Of a stretch of DNA of 64,000 nucleotides, positions 1-9,431 are shown piece by piece. The number at the start of each line of letters is the position of its first letter. Position 1 is the first letter of the stretch. The notes below the pieces were generated by a model, which was given only the letters and a program-made list of their open reading frames with translations, did not search any database and was not told the origin of the DNA. This stretch comes from Pseudomonas pudica (GTDB lineage Bacteria; Pseudomonadota; Gammaproteobacteria; Pseudomonadales; Pseudomonadaceae). Position numbers and translations under genes: made by a program. The stretch lies in assembly GCF_015680405.1 (NCBI RefSeq), contig NZ_JADLJS010000018.1:1-64000 (forward strand), written 5' to 3'.

Positions 1-64
1 TTGTGTTGGGTGTGCGGGCGCCTGCTAGCGGCCGCGCGGGGGGGGGGGCGCTGTATCGCCCAGG

Positions 65-110
65 CGCTGAAAGCGTCATGGCGAACTCGCTGAAAATGTC
101 ATGGCGAACC
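65..110. repeat. Imperfect 23-bp tandem direct repeat
   Basis: Two adjacent 23-base units (65-87 and 88-110) agree at 20 of 23 positions; both contain CGCTGAAA followed by GTCATGGCGAAC. A run of 11 G lies just upstream at 38-48. I see no gene in 1-227. The repeat could be the end of a lost mobile element or an array of protein-binding sites; neither is shown by the sequence. Confidence 0.7.
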
Positions 111-227
111 ACCTTCCTGTCAAATCGCATCTCGCCCCTTGCAATCCTCTGGTGACACCCCAATAAAAGCTGTTAGATTTCAGCCGTTTGAAACACCGGC
201 CCATCTGACCGGCAGAGGAACAGCCCG

Positions 228-527
228 ATGATCGCAAAAGAAGCCCGTCAGGCCCTGGCGCTACAGCGCTTTGCCGAGGCCAACCCGCAGCTGCTCGAAG
301 AGGTCCGTGAGCTGGATGCGCGCGAGCAGGCCCAGCAGATCGAGTGGGCTTTCGAGGATGCGGCCGAGGAACAGGGTATCCAGCCTTGGGAGCTGGCCCT
401 GCAGCTGATCGCCGAAACCCCCGAGCAGCTGCAGGCCATGCGCCTGGAGACGCACCGCGAGGTAGCCGAGGCGCTGGGGATGGAGTGGGAGGAGTACTGC
501 CAGTTCAACGAAATCGATCCTGAATAA
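228..527 (+). CDS. Small conserved hypothetical protein (possibly DUF6388)
   Basis: This encodes a 99-residue acidic, mostly helical protein rich in Glu, Gln and Leu, with no signal peptide or membrane segment. The ATG is preceded by a good Shine-Dalgarno sequence (GAGGAA, about 213-218). The C-terminus is Trp/Tyr-containing (EEYCQFNEIDPE). It resembles short Pseudomonas proteins I remember as DUF6388, but that name is from memory and uncertain. It lies upstream of tig in the same direction with a 247-base gap that holds a separate tig promoter, so it is probably its own unit. Function unknown. Confidence 0.7.
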   Translation: MIAKEARQALALQRFAEANPQLLEEVRELDAREQAQQIEWAFEDAAEEQGIQPWELALQLIAETPEQLQAMRLETHREVAEALGMEWEEYCQFNEIDPE

Positions 528-683
528 AGGCATCGAATTCGTTTGTGGTAGTTGTTTGACAAGGTATTTCGGCTGCAGGTCGCCCCGGGCGTCGTGCGGC
601 CCCCATTGAAGCAGGCTCGGCGTCATGTCGTGCGGGCCGTGAAAGTTAATCGACCGGCGTGGTTTCCCGTCGTCCCGAGTGGG

Positions 684-712
684 GTGACTTCTGCTGCGCG
701 ACTCACTAGAAT
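684..712 (+). promoter_or_regulatory. Putative sigma-70 promoter of tig
   Basis: GTGACT (684-689) and TAGAAT (707-712) are separated by 17 bases, matching the consensus at 4/6 and 5/6 positions. Transcription would start near 719, giving a leader of about 55 bases before the tig start codon. Confidence 0.5.
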
Positions 713-774
713 GCTTGCCCTTGATTCTGGAGTCGGGCAAACGCCGGCTAACGTCTGTGCAACGAGGAATATCC

Positions 775-2088
775 ATGCAAGTTTCTGTTGAAAACACTTC
801 CGCTCTCGAGCGCCGCATGACCATCGCCGTTCCGGCCGAGCGCGTCGAGAACGAAGTCAACAAGCGTCTGCAACAGACTGCCAAGCGCGCCAAGGTTGCC
901 GGCTTCCGCCCAGGCAAAGTGCCGATGAGCGTGATCCGTCAGCGTTTCGAAGCCGATGCTCGCCAAGAGGCTTTCGGTGACCTGGTCCAGGCTTCCTTCT
1001 ACGAAGCCATCGTCGAGCAGAAGCTGAACCCGGCTGGTGCTCCTGCGGTAGAGCCAAAGTCCTTCGAAAAGGGCAAGGACCTGGAATTCGTCGCCATCTT
1101 CGAAGTGTTCCCGGAGTTCACTGTTGGCGGCCTCGAGTCGATCAGCGTCGAGCGCCTGAGCGCCGAAGTGGCTGATGCCGACCTGGACAACATGCTGGAA
1201 GTGCTGCGCAAGCAGAACACCCGCTTCGAGGCCGTCGAGCGCGCCGCGCAGAACGACGACCAGGTAAACATCGACTTCGTCGGCAAGGTCGACGGTGAAG
1301 TGTTCGCCGGTGGTTCGGCCAAGGGCACCCAGCTGGTGCTGGGTTCCGGCCGCATGATCCCGGGCTTCGAAGACGGCCTGGTTGGTGCCAAGGCTGGCGA
1401 AGAGCGCGTTGTCAACGTGACCTTCCCTGAGGACTACCAGAACCTGGACCTGGCTGGTAAAGCCGCCGAGTTCACCATTACCGTCAACAGCGTTGCCGCT
1501 CCTGTGCTGCCAGAGCTGAACGAAGAGTTCTTCGCCCAGTTCGGCATCAAGGAATCGACCCTGGAAGGCTTCCGCACCGAAGTTCGCAAGAACATGGAGC
1601 GTGAACTGCGCCAGGCCATCAAGGCCAAGGTGAAGAACCAGGTCATGGACGGTCTGCTGGCCGCCAACCCGATCGAAGTGCCGAAAGCCCTGCTGGAAAA
1701 CGAAGTCAACCGTCTGCGCGTGCAGGCCGTTCAGCAGTTCGGCGGCAACATCAAGCCTGAGCAGCTGCCAGCCGAGCTGTTCGAAGAGCAAGCCAAGCGC
1801 CGTGTGGTCCTGGGCCTGATCGTGGCCGAAGTGGTCAAGCAGTTCGAGCTGAAGCCGGACGAAGGCAAGGTTCGCGAAATGATCGAAGAAATGGCTTCGG
1901 CTTACCAAGAGCCTGAGCAGGTCATCGCCTGGTACTACAAGAACGACCAGCAACTGAACGAAGTCCGTTCGGTTGTGCTGGAAGAACAAGTTGTAGATAC
2001 TGTTCTGCAGAAAGCGACTGTGACCGACAAGTCGGTCTCGTACGAAGATGCCGTTAAACCAGCACAGGCTCCAGCCGCCGCTGAGTGA
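775..2088 (+). CDS. tig: Trigger factor, ribosome-associated chaperone and prolyl isomerase
   Basis: Trigger factor binds the ribosome exit tunnel and folds nascent chains. The product has 437 residues, the usual length. The ribosome-binding signature GFRPGKVP is at residues 43-50, the FKBP-type isomerase domain spans about 160-245, and a long helical C-terminal substrate-binding domain follows. The ATG at 775 is chosen because CGAGGA lies just upstream and [14 protein letters not shown] is the normal family N-terminus; an in-frame TTG at 715 would add residues the family lacks. It heads the tig-clpP-clpX-lon proteostasis block, with a strong hairpin between tig and clpP. Confidence 0.97.
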   Translation: MQVSVENTSALERRMTIAVPAERVENEVNKRLQQTAKRAKVAGFRPGKVPMSVIRQRFEADARQEAFGDLVQASFYEAIVEQKLNPAGAPAVEPKSFEKGKDLEFVAIFEVFPEFTVGGLESISVERLSAEVADADLDNMLEVLRKQNTRFEAVERAAQNDDQVNIDFVGKVDGEVFAGGSAKGTQLVLGSGRMIPGFEDGLVGAKAGEERVVNVTFPEDYQNLDLAGKAAEFTITVNSVAAPVLPELNEEFFAQFGIKESTLEGFRTEVRKNMERELRQAIKAKVKNQVMDGLLAANPIEVPKALLENEVNRLRVQAVQQFGGNIKPEQLPAELFEEQAKRRVVLGLIVAEVVKQFELKPDEGKVREMIEEMASAYQEPEQVIAWYYKNDQQLNEVRSVVLEEQVVDTVLQKATVTDKSVSYEDAVKPAQAPAAAE

Positions 2089-2112
2089 CAGGCTTCTCTC
2101 GTAGGAAACCCC

Positions 2113-2140
2113 CACAAGCCAGCCTTCGAGCTGGCTTGTG
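2113..2140 (+). terminator. Hairpin between tig and clpP
   Basis: An 11-bp perfect stem (CACAAGCCAGC / GCTGGCTTGTG) with a 6-base loop sits 25 bases after the tig stop. No U-tract follows, so it may attenuate or protect the 3' end instead of terminating fully. Confidence 0.6.
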
Positions 2141-2179
2141 CGTATTCAAGCCATGACTATTTGGGAGTGAGCGCAGGAC

Positions 2180-2821
2180 ATGTCCCGCAATTCTTATATT
2201 CAGCAGAGCTCTGACATCCAGGCCGCAGGCGGCCTGGTCCCGATGGTTATCGAGCAGTCCGCCCGTGGCGAACGCGCTTACGACATCTACTCGCGCCTGT
2301 TGAAGGAGCGTGTGATCTTCCTGGTTGGCCCGGTAGAGGACTACATGGCCAACCTCGTCGTCGCGCAACTGCTGTTCCTTGAAGCGGAAAACCCGGACAA
2401 GGATATCCATCTGTACATCAACTCGCCGGGCGGTTCTGTCACCGCCGGCATGTCGATCTACGACACCATGCAGTTCATCAAGCCGGACGTCTCGACCATC
2501 TGCATCGGCCAGGCCTGCAGCATGGGCGCCTTCCTGCTGGCTGCAGGTGCCAAGGGCAAGCGTCACTGCCTGCCGAACTCGCGCGTGATGATCCACCAGC
2601 CACTGGGCGGCTTCCAGGGTCAGGCCACCGATATCGAGATCCACGCCCAGGAGATCCTCAATATCAAGGCCCGCCTGAACGAGCTGCTGGCCTACCACAC
2701 CGGCCAGGATCTCGAGACCATCAAGCGCGACACCGAACGTGACAACTTCATGAGCGCCTCGCGCGCGGCCGAGTACGGCCTGATCGACTCGGTCTACGAC
2801 AAGCGGCAACTGGCCTCCTGA
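2180..2821 (+). CDS. clpP: ATP-dependent Clp protease proteolytic subunit
   Basis: ClpP is the serine peptidase of the ClpXP and ClpAP proteases. The 213-residue product carries the catalytic triad in its usual contexts: Ser114 in GQACSMG, His139 in MIHQPLGG and Asp188 in TERDNF, each offset by three from E. coli precursor numbering. The start ATG follows GGGAGTGAGCGCAGG. A short propeptide precedes the mature N-terminus. Its partner gene clpX follows after a 108-base gap containing a 12-bp hairpin and a heat-shock-like promoter. Confidence 0.98.
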   Translation: MSRNSYIQQSSDIQAAGGLVPMVIEQSARGERAYDIYSRLLKERVIFLVGPVEDYMANLVVAQLLFLEAENPDKDIHLYINSPGGSVTAGMSIYDTMQFIKPDVSTICIGQACSMGAFLLAAGAKGKRHCLPNSRVMIHQPLGGFQGQATDIEIHAQEILNIKARLNELLAYHTGQDLETIKRDTERDNFMSASRAAEYGLIDSVYDKRQLAS

Positions 2822-2835
2822 ACCGGGGTGCCAGA

Positions 2836-2864
2836 GCAGGTAGGCGCGGAAAGCGCCTACCTGC
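2836..2864 (+). terminator. Strong hairpin between clpP and clpX
   Basis: GCAGGTAGGCGC and GCGCCTACCTGC form a perfect 12-bp stem around a 5-base GGAAA loop. No U-run follows, so partial termination or 3'-end protection of clpP mRNA is as likely as full termination. Confidence 0.65.
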
Positions 2865-2867
2865 GGA

Positions 2868-2896
2868 CTTGAAAAAGCCCGCAATTGCCTTCATCT
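2868..2896 (+). promoter_or_regulatory. Putative sigma-32 (heat-shock) promoter of clpX
   Basis: CTTGAAA (2868-2874) is a perfect sigma-32 -35 element. CTTCATCT (2889-2896) matches CCCCATNT at six of seven defined positions, with 14 bases between. The clpX start is 34 bases downstream. Confidence 0.55.
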
Positions 2897-2929
2897 TGTG
2901 TTGCAAGCCTACCGGATTGGATCGATCGA

Positions 2930-4213
2930 ATGACTGACACCCGTAACGGCGAGGACAGCGGCAAATTGCTTTATTGCTCCTTCTGCGGCAAAAGCCAGCA
3001 CGAAGTGCGCAAACTGATTGCCGGGCCCTCGGTATTTATCTGCGACGAGTGCGTCGACCTGTGCAACGACATCATCCGTGAGGAGGTGCAGGAAGCCCAG
3101 GCCGAGAGCAGCGCGCACAAATTGCCTTCGCCGAAAGAAATCAGCGGTATCCTGGACCAGTACGTCATTGGTCAGGAACGCGCGAAGAAGGTGCTTGCCG
3201 TAGCGGTATACAACCACTACAAGCGCCTGAACCAGCGTGACAAGAAGGGTGACGAAGTCGAACTCGGCAAGAGCAACATCCTGCTCATCGGGCCGACCGG
3301 CTCGGGCAAGACTCTGCTCGCCGAAACCCTTGCACGCCTGTTGAACGTACCGTTCACCATTGCTGACGCCACCACCCTGACCGAGGCCGGTTACGTGGGT
3401 GAGGACGTCGAGAACATCATCCAGAAGCTGTTGCAGAAGTGCGACTACGACGTGGAAAAGGCCCAGATGGGCATTGTCTACATCGACGAGATCGACAAGA
3501 TTTCGCGAAAGTCGGACAACCCGTCCATCACCCGTGACGTCTCGGGGGAGGGCGTGCAGCAGGCACTGCTGAAGCTGATCGAAGGCACCGTGGCCTCGGT
3601 TCCGCCGCAAGGCGGCCGCAAGCACCCGCAACAGGAATTCCTGCAGGTCGATACCCGCAACATCCTGTTCATCTGCGGTGGCGCCTTCTCGGGCCTGGAA
3701 AAGGTCATCCAGAACCGCTCCACCAAGGGTGGCATCGGTTTTGGAGCCGAAGTACGCAGCAAGGAAGAGGGCAAGAAGGTTGGCGAGTCCCTGCGTGAGG
3801 TCGAGCCGGACGATCTGGTCAAGTTTGGCCTGATCCCGGAGTTCGTCGGCCGTCTGCCGGTACTGGCAACCCTCGACGAGTTGGACGAGGCTGCGCTGAT
3901 GCAGATCCTCACCGAGCCGAAGAACGCCCTGACCAAGCAGTATGCCAAGCTGTTCGAGATGGAAAGCGTCGACCTCGAGTTCCGCAGCGATGCGCTCAAG
4001 GCCGTGGCGCGCAAGGCCCTGGAGCGCAAGACCGGCGCCCGTGGCCTGCGTTCGATCCTCGAAGGCGTGCTGCTCGATACCATGTACGAGATTCCTTCGA
4101 AGAAGGATGTCAGCAAGGTGGTGATCGACGAGAGCGTCATCGATGGTACCTCGCAGCCGCTGATGATCTACGAGAACAGCGAGCCGCAAGCCAAGGCCGC
4201 GCCGGACGCCTGA
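2930..4213 (+). CDS. clpX: ATP-dependent Clp protease ATP-binding subunit ClpX
   Basis: ClpX is the AAA+ unfoldase that feeds substrates to ClpP. The 427-residue product has the N-terminal zinc-binding domain (Cys16, Cys19, Cys38, Cys41), a Walker A motif GPTGSGKT near residue 120, Walker B VYIDEIDK, and the ClpP-docking loop with IGF in [13 protein letters not shown]. The ATG at 2930 begins the normal sequence [20 protein letters not shown]; an upstream TTG at 2885 would overlap the putative heat-shock promoter and is rejected. A GC-rich hairpin with a T-rich tail follows. Confidence 0.98.
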   Translation: MTDTRNGEDSGKLLYCSFCGKSQHEVRKLIAGPSVFICDECVDLCNDIIREEVQEAQAESSAHKLPSPKEISGILDQYVIGQERAKKVLAVAVYNHYKRLNQRDKKGDEVELGKSNILLIGPTGSGKTLLAETLARLLNVPFTIADATTLTEAGYVGEDVENIIQKLLQKCDYDVEKAQMGIVYIDEIDKISRKSDNPSITRDVSGEGVQQALLKLIEGTVASVPPQGGRKHPQQEFLQVDTRNILFICGGAFSGLEKVIQNRSTKGGIGFGAEVRSKEEGKKVGESLREVEPDDLVKFGLIPEFVGRLPVLATLDELDEAALMQILTEPKNALTKQYAKLFEMESVDLEFRSDALKAVARKALERKTGARGLRSILEGVLLDTMYEIPSKKDVSKVVIDESVIDGTSQPLMIYENSEPQAKAAPDA

Positions 4214-4247
4214 TCAAGGCACGGGCCGGTTGACGGTTGCAAGCAAG

Positions 4248-4277
4248 AAGGGGCCTACGGGCCCCTTTCTGCTTTTC
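4248..4277 (+). terminator. Rho-independent terminator after clpX
   Basis: AAGGGGCC / GGCCCCTT pair around TACG (4248-4267), followed by the T-rich TCTGCTTTTCC. Confidence 0.8.
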
Positions 4278-4288
4278 CTGCGCTAGCG

Positions 4289-4319
4289 CTTGTAATTTCC
4301 CAAGCGTGCCCCCACATTA
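4289..4319 (+). promoter_or_regulatory. Putative sigma-32 promoter of lon
   Basis: CTTGTAA (4289-4295) and CCCCACAT (4310-4317) resemble the sigma-32 elements CTTGAAA and CCCCATNT. Their spacing of 14 bases lies within the normal range, and lon is a classic heat-shock gene. Confidence 0.5.
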
Positions 4320-4376
4320 GGTCCAAGCATCATTTCCACCGGTTTCCGGCCATAAGGCCGCTGTAGAGGCGAAATC

Positions 4377-6773
4377 ATGAAGACCACCCTCGACTTGCCT
4401 CTTTTGCCATTGCGCGATGTCGTTGTTTACCCGCACATGGTCATCCCGCTGTTCGTGGGGCGTGAAAAGTCCATCGAAGCCCTTGAGGCGGCGATGACGG
4501 GCGAAAAGCAGATCCTCCTGCTGGCCCAGAAAAACCCGGCTGACGATGACCCGGGCGAAGACGCCCTGTACCGCGTCGGTACCGTTGCCACCGTACTGCA
4601 ATTGCTGAAACTGCCCGATGGCACCGTCAAGGTGCTGGTCGAGGGCGAGCAGCGCGGCGCCGTGGAGCGTTTCAGCGAAGTAGAAGGGCACATCCGTGCC
4701 GAAGTTTCCCTGATTGACGAAGTCGACGCCGCCGAGCGCGAGTCGGAAGTGTTCGTGCGCACGCTGTTGTCGCAGTTCGAGCAGTACGTGCAGCTGGGCA
4801 AGAAAGTCCCTGCCGAAGTGCTGTCGTCGCTGAACAGCATCGAAGAGCCAGGGCGCCTGGTCGATACCATGGCCGCACACATGGCCCTGAAGATCGAGCA
4901 GAAACAGGAAATTCTCGAAATCGTCGACCTGCCGACCCGCGTCGAGCACGTACTGGCGCTGCTGGATGCAGAAATCGACCTGCTGCAAGTCGAAAAGCGC
5001 ATTCGTGGTCGGGTCAAGAAGCAGATGGAGCGCAGCCAGCGCGAGTACTACCTGAATGAGCAGATGAAGGCCATTCAGAAAGAACTCGGCGATGGCGACG
5101 AAGGCCACAACGAAGTCGAAGAGCTGAAAAAGCGCATCGAGGCCGCTGGCCTGCCCAAGGACGCACTGGCCAAGGCCCAGGCAGAGCTGAACAAGCTCAA
5201 GCAGATGTCGCCGATGTCGGCCGAGGCCACCGTGGTCCGGTCCTACCTCGACTGGCTGGTGCAGGTGCCGTGGAAGGCCCAGAGCAAGGTGCGGCTGGAC
5301 CTGGCCAAGGCCGAGGAAATCCTCGATGCCGACCACTACGGCCTGGAAGAGGTCAAGGAACGCATCCTCGAGTACCTTGCCGTGCAAAAGCGCGTCAAGA
5401 AGATCCGCGGCCCGGTACTGTGCCTGGTCGGCCCGCCTGGCGTCGGCAAGACCTCGCTGGCCGAGTCGATCGCTGCTGCCACCAACCGCAAGTTCGTGCG
5501 CATGGCCTTGGGTGGTGTGCGTGACGAGGCCGAGATCCGTGGTCACCGCCGTACCTACATCGGTTCCATGCCTGGCCGCCTGATCCAGAAGATGACCAAG
5601 GTGGGGGTGCGCAACCCGCTGTTCCTGCTGGACGAAATCGACAAGATGGGCAGCGACATGCGTGGTGACCCGGCCTCGGCACTGCTCGAAGTGCTCGACC
5701 CGGAGCAGAACCACAACTTCAACGACCACTACCTGGAGGTCGATTACGACCTCTCGGACGTGATGTTCCTGTGCACCTCGAACTCGATGAACATCCCGCC
5801 GGCGCTGCTCGACCGGATGGAAGTCATCCGCCTGCCGGGCTACACCGAGGACGAGAAGATCAACATCGCGGTCAAGTACCTGGTGCCCAAGCAGGTCAAG
5901 GCCAACGGTTTGAAGAAGGACGAGCTGGAAGTGGACGTCTCGGCGATCCGCGACATCATCCGCTTCTACACCCGTGAAGCCGGTGTTCGTGGCCTGGAGC
6001 GGCAAATCGCCAAGGTCTGCCGCAAGGTGGTCAAGGAACATACCGGGCAGAAGCAGGTCAAGGTCAAGGTGGCCAGCGAGCAGCTGGAGCACCTGCTGGG
6101 CGTGCGCAAGTTCCGCTACGGGCTGGCCGAGCAGCAGGACCAGATCGGCCAGGTTACCGGCCTGGCCTGGACCCAGGTGGGCGGCGAACTGCTGACCATC
6201 GAAGCGGTGGTCATTCCCGGCAAGGGGCAGCTGATCAAGACCGGCTCGCTGGGCGATGTCATGGTCGAGTCGATCACAGCCGCGCAGACCGTGGTGCGCA
6301 GCCGTGCCCGCAGCCTGGGTATCGCCGCCGACTTCCACGAGAAGCACGACGTGCATATCCACATGCCGGAAGGCGCCACGCCGAAGGACGGTCCAAGTGC
6401 CGGTATCGGCATGTGCACCGCGCTGGTGTCGGCACTGACGCAGATTCCGGTACGTGCCGATGTGGCAATGACCGGCGAAATCACCCTGCGTGGCCAGGTG
6501 CTGGCCATTGGCGGGTTGAAGGAAAAACTGCTGGCGGCACACCGTGGCGGGATCAAGACGGTGATCATTCCCGAGGAGAATGTTCGCGATCTGAAGGAGA
6601 TTCCGGAAAATATCAAACAGGATCTGCAGATCAAACCGGTCAAATGGATTGACGAAGTCCTGCAAATTGCGCTGCAATACGCCCCGGAGCCCTTGCCAGA
6701 TGTGGCTCCGGAGATTGTCGCGAAAGATGAAAAGCGCGACGGCGATGCTAAGGAAAGAATTAGCACGCACTAG
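4377..6773 (+). CDS. lon: Endopeptidase La (Lon protease)
   Basis: Lon is the soluble AAA+ serine protease that degrades misfolded and regulatory proteins. The 798-residue product has the N-terminal substrate-binding domain (about 10-200), a coiled middle, the AAA+ module with Walker [10 protein letters not shown] near residue 352, Walker [11 protein letters not shown], and the C-terminal protease domain with catalytic Ser674 in [10 protein letters not shown] and the paired Lys in [14 protein letters not shown] (about 717). The start ATG follows AGAGGCGAAATC. It lies between clpX and hupB, the common gammaproteobacterial order, and each neighbour has its own promoter. Confidence 0.98.
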   Translation: MKTTLDLPLLPLRDVVVYPHMVIPLFVGREKSIEALEAAMTGEKQILLLAQKNPADDDPGEDALYRVGTVATVLQLLKLPDGTVKVLVEGEQRGAVERFSEVEGHIRAEVSLIDEVDAAERESEVFVRTLLSQFEQYVQLGKKVPAEVLSSLNSIEEPGRLVDTMAAHMALKIEQKQEILEIVDLPTRVEHVLALLDAEIDLLQVEKRIRGRVKKQMERSQREYYLNEQMKAIQKELGDGDEGHNEVEELKKRIEAAGLPKDALAKAQAELNKLKQMSPMSAEATVVRSYLDWLVQVPWKAQSKVRLDLAKAEEILDADHYGLEEVKERILEYLAVQKRVKKIRGPVLCLVGPPGVGKTSLAESIAAATNRKFVRMALGGVRDEAEIRGHRRTYIGSMPGRLIQKMTKVGVRNPLFLLDEIDKMGSDMRGDPASALLEVLDPEQNHNFNDHYLEVDYDLSDVMFLCTSNSMNIPPALLDRMEVIRLPGYTEDEKINIAVKYLVPKQVKANGLKKDELEVDVSAIRDIIRFYTREAGVRGLERQIAKVCRKVVKEHTGQKQVKVKVASEQLEHLLGVRKFRYGLAEQQDQIGQVTGLAWTQVGGELLTIEAVVIPGKGQLIKTGSLGDVMVESITAAQTVVRSRARSLGIAADFHEKHDVHIHMPEGATPKDGPSAGIGMCTALVSALTQIPVRADVAMTGEITLRGQVLAIGGLKEKLLAAHRGGIKTVIIPEENVRDLKEIPENIKQDLQIKPVKWIDEVLQIALQYAPEPLPDVAPEIVAKDEKRDGDAKERISTH

Positions 6774-6797
6774 TAGTTTTTGGCTGGGGGGCTTTCC

Positions 6798-6827
6798 TTG
6801 ACAGTTTTTTCGGGGCCTTGCTATAAA
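6798..6827 (+). promoter_or_regulatory. Strong sigma-70 promoter of hupB
   Basis: TTGACA (6798-6803) and TATAAA (6822-6827) are separated by 18 bases, near consensus. The resulting leader would be about 90 bases. Confidence 0.8.
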
Positions 6828-6925
6828 GCGGCACGCTATTGTCATCAGGCCACCCAGCGCACGTTTCATAAGCTTTTCATTACATACTTAGAAACAAACT
6901 CAATAGAGAAATAAGGGGACTTAGA

Positions 6926-7198
6926 GTGAACAAGTCGGAACTGATTGACGCTATCGCCGCATCTGCTGACATCCCGAAAGCTGTAGCCGGCCGTGCGCTG
7001 GACGCAGTCATCGAATCCGTCACCGGCGCCCTGAAGCAAGGTGACGATGTGGTACTGGTTGGCTTCGGTACCTTCTCGGTCAAGGAGCGTGCAGAGCGCA
7101 CCGGCCGCAACCCGCAAACCGGTAACGCGATCAAGATCGCTGCCGCCAAGGTTCCAGGCTTCAAGGCTGGCAAAGGCCTGAAAGACGCCGTCAACTAA
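6926..7198 (+). CDS. hupB: DNA-binding protein HU-beta
   Basis: HU is an abundant nucleoid protein that bends DNA non-specifically as a dimer. The 90-residue product has the full family sequence, including the beta-arm region [24 protein letters not shown]. The start codon is GTG at 6926, preceded by AAGGGGAC at the right distance; no nearer ATG is in frame. A near-consensus promoter lies upstream and a strong terminator downstream, so it is a single-gene unit. Confidence 0.98.
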   Translation: MNKSELIDAIAASADIPKAVAGRALDAVIESVTGALKQGDDVVLVGFGTFSVKERAERTGRNPQTGNAIKIAAAKVPGFKAGKGLKDAVN

Positions 7199-7287
7199 GT
7201 CGTCTCTTTCAGCCGGACCTGGCCTGGCCAGGTCCGAGCACGGTGATGGCGGGGCGCAAACGTTCCCGCCTGACACGTTTGCTAAGA

Positions 7288-7319
7288 AAAGGCGCATCCT
7301 CGGATGCGCCTTTCTTTTA
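7288..7319 (+). terminator. Rho-independent terminator after hupB
   Basis: AAAGGCGCATC / GATGCGCCTTT form an 11-bp stem with a 4-base loop, followed by CTTTTA. A weaker GGACCTGGC / GCCAGGTCC hairpin lies upstream near 7217-7236. Confidence 0.85.
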
Positions 7320-7381
7320 TCAGGTTTCTACCCACGCTCCGCGGTTGTCGACGCAGTGGTACAGCCGTTTCTGGGGGACGC

Positions 7382-9253
7382 ATGCTGCAAAATATCAGGG
7401 ACAATTCACAAGGTTGGATTGCCAAGACCATCATCGGCCTAATCGTCGTGTTGATGGCGTTGACCGGCTTCGAAGCCATTTTCCAGGCCGCCACCCATAG
7501 CCAGGACGCTGCCAAGGTGAACGGCCAGACCATCAGCCAGAACGAGCTGAGCCAGGCGGCCGACATGCAGCGCCGTCAGCTGATGCAACAGTTGGGCAAG
7601 GATTTCGACCCGGCACTGCTGGACGACAAATTGCTGCGCGAAGAGGCACTGAAGGGCCTGATCAGCCGCAAGCTGCTGTTGCAAGGCGCCGAAGATGCCA
7701 AATTCGCCTTCTCCGAGGCCGCGCTGGATCAGGTGATCCTGCAGACGCCGGAATTCCAGGTGGACGGCAAGTTCAGTGCTGATCGTTTCGACCAGGTCAT
7801 TCGCCAGATGGGCTATGGCCGCATGCAGTTCCGCGACATGCTCGCCGAGGAAATGCTCATCGGCCAGCTGCGCACCGGCCTGGCCGGCAGCAGCTTCGTC
7901 ACCGACCAGCAGGTCGATGCCTTCGCCCGCCTCGAGAAGCAGACCCGTGACTTCGCCTCCCTGACCTTCAAGGCCGACCCGGCCGCGGTCAAGGTCAGCG
8001 ATGAAGAGGTCAAGGCGCACTACGACCAGCACGCCAAGGAGTTCATGTCGCCAGACCAGGTGGTGATCGACTACATCGAGCTGAAGAAGTCGGCGTTCTT
8101 CGATCAGGTCAAGGTGACCGACGAAGAGCTCAAGGCACAGTACGAGAAGGAAATCGCCAACCTCGCCGAGCAGCGCCATGCCGCGCACATCCTCATCGAG
8201 GTCAACGACAAGGTCACCGACGCCCAGGCCAAGGCCCGCGCCGACGAGATCGAGCAGCGTCTGGCCAAGGGTGAAGACTTTGCCGCGCTGGCCAAGGAGT
8301 TCTCCCAGGACCCGGGTTCGGCCAATAGCGGCGGTGACCTTGGCTTCGCCGGCCCGGGCGTTTACGACCCGGCGTTCGAAGATGCGCTGTACAAGCTGCA
8401 GGATGGCCAGGTCTCGGCGCCGGTGCGCACCGAGTTCGGCTACCACCTGATCAAGCTGCTGGGCGTACAGGCGCCGGAGGTGCCGAGCTTCGCCAGCCTG
8501 AAGGACAAGCTGACCCGTGACCTGAAGATTCCGTTGGTCGAGCAGCGTTACGTCGATGCCAGCAAACAGCTGCAGGATGCCGCCTACGAGGCCTCCGACC
8601 TGGCCCAGCCGGCGCAGGACCTGAACCTGAAGGTGCAAACCTCCGCAGCCTTCGGCCGCGAGGGTGGTGAAGGCATCACTGCCAACCGTTCGGTCGTGCA
8701 GGCTGCATTCTCCGAAGAAGTGCTGGAGGAGGGTGCCAACAGCACCGCCATCGAGCTCGACCCGGAAACCACCGTGGTGCTGCGCGTCAAGGAGCACCGC
8801 AAGCCTGAGCAACTGCCGCTGGAAGCCGTGGCCGGGAACATCCGTGAACACCTGGCCAAAGAAAAGGCAACTGCCGAGCTCAAGGCCAAGGCGGACAAGC
8901 TGATTGCCGGCCTGCGTGACGGTTCCATTGCAGCGGGCGGCGTGCATGAAGGGCAGGGCTGGAAGGCCTATGAAGCAGTTACCCGTGGCGAGGACGGTAT
9001 CGACCCGGCCGAGCTGCAGGCGCTGTTCCGCCTGGGCAAGCCGCAAGCCAAGGACAAGCCGGTTTATGGCAGCGTCGTGCTGCGTGACGGTAGCCTGGTG
9101 GTACTGCAGCTCAAGGGTGTCAACGAAGGCGCTGCTGCCACCGACGAAGAGAAGCAGCAAATCCGCCGCTACCTCGCGTCGCGTGCTGGCCAGCAAGACT
9201 TCGCGGCATACCGCAAGCAGCTGGAAGCCAAGGCGGACATCACCCGTTACTAA
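7382..9253 (+). CDS. ppiD: Membrane-anchored periplasmic peptidyl-prolyl isomerase PpiD
   Basis: PpiD is a periplasmic chaperone anchored near the Sec translocon. The 623-residue product has one N-terminal membrane anchor (about residues 13-32, IIGLIVVLMALTGF), a SurA-like N-terminal chaperone region, a parvulin domain (about 265-360, with AAHILIEV, SGGDLGFAGPGVYDPAFEDALY and FGYHLIKLL) and a C-terminal chaperone segment. The ATG at 7382 is chosen because GGGGGAC precedes it and it begins the conserved MLQNIRDNSQGW; an upstream in-frame start at 7304 lies in the hupB terminator. A strong terminator and a REP pair follow. Confidence 0.96.
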   Translation: MLQNIRDNSQGWIAKTIIGLIVVLMALTGFEAIFQAATHSQDAAKVNGQTISQNELSQAADMQRRQLMQQLGKDFDPALLDDKLLREEALKGLISRKLLLQGAEDAKFAFSEAALDQVILQTPEFQVDGKFSADRFDQVIRQMGYGRMQFRDMLAEEMLIGQLRTGLAGSSFVTDQQVDAFARLEKQTRDFASLTFKADPAAVKVSDEEVKAHYDQHAKEFMSPDQVVIDYIELKKSAFFDQVKVTDEELKAQYEKEIANLAEQRHAAHILIEVNDKVTDAQAKARADEIEQRLAKGEDFAALAKEFSQDPGSANSGGDLGFAGPGVYDPAFEDALYKLQDGQVSAPVRTEFGYHLIKLLGVQAPEVPSFASLKDKLTRDLKIPLVEQRYVDASKQLQDAAYEASDLAQPAQDLNLKVQTSAAFGREGGEGITANRSVVQAAFSEEVLEEGANSTAIELDPETTVVLRVKEHRKPEQLPLEAVAGNIREHLAKEKATAELKAKADKLIAGLRDGSIAAGGVHEGQGWKAYEAVTRGEDGIDPAELQALFRLGKPQAKDKPVYGSVVLRDGSLVVLQLKGVNEGAAATDEEKQQIRRYLASRAGQQDFAAYRKQLEAKADITRY

Positions 9254-9271
9254 GGTGATGGATGCATGAAC

Positions 9272-9304
9272 GAAACAGGCCGCCTTGAGCGGCCTGTTTC
9301 GTTT
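9272..9304 (+). terminator. Rho-independent terminator after ppiD
   Basis: GAAACAGGCCGC / GCGGCCTGTTTC form a perfect 12-bp stem with a 5-base loop, followed by GTTTCTGTT. Confidence 0.85.
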
Positions 9305-9314
9305 CTGTTGTCTG

Positions 9315-9416
9315 TGCCGGCCTCTTCGCGGGTAAACCCGCTCCCACAGGTCCAACACAGGTTTCAAGTACTGTGCTGAACCTGTGGGAGCGGGTTTACC
9401 CGCGAAGAGGCCGGCA
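9315..9416. repeat. Inverted REP pair (family with CGCGGGTAAACCCGC core)
   Basis: Two 36-base copies (9315-9350 and 9381-9416) are exact inverted complements, 30 bases apart. Each has a short internal palindrome GCGGGTAAACCCGC and ends in GCTCCCACAGG. They lie between the convergent genes ppiD and the patatin-like gene. A nearly identical pair occurs at 18824-18925. Confidence 0.9.
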
Positions 9417-9431
9417 CCAGCAGCACAAGGC

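Noticed and set aside
556..584. TTGACA at 556-561 as a tig promoter
   Set aside because: No acceptable -10 follows at 16-18 bases; the GTGACT/TAGAAT pair at 684-712 is better placed.
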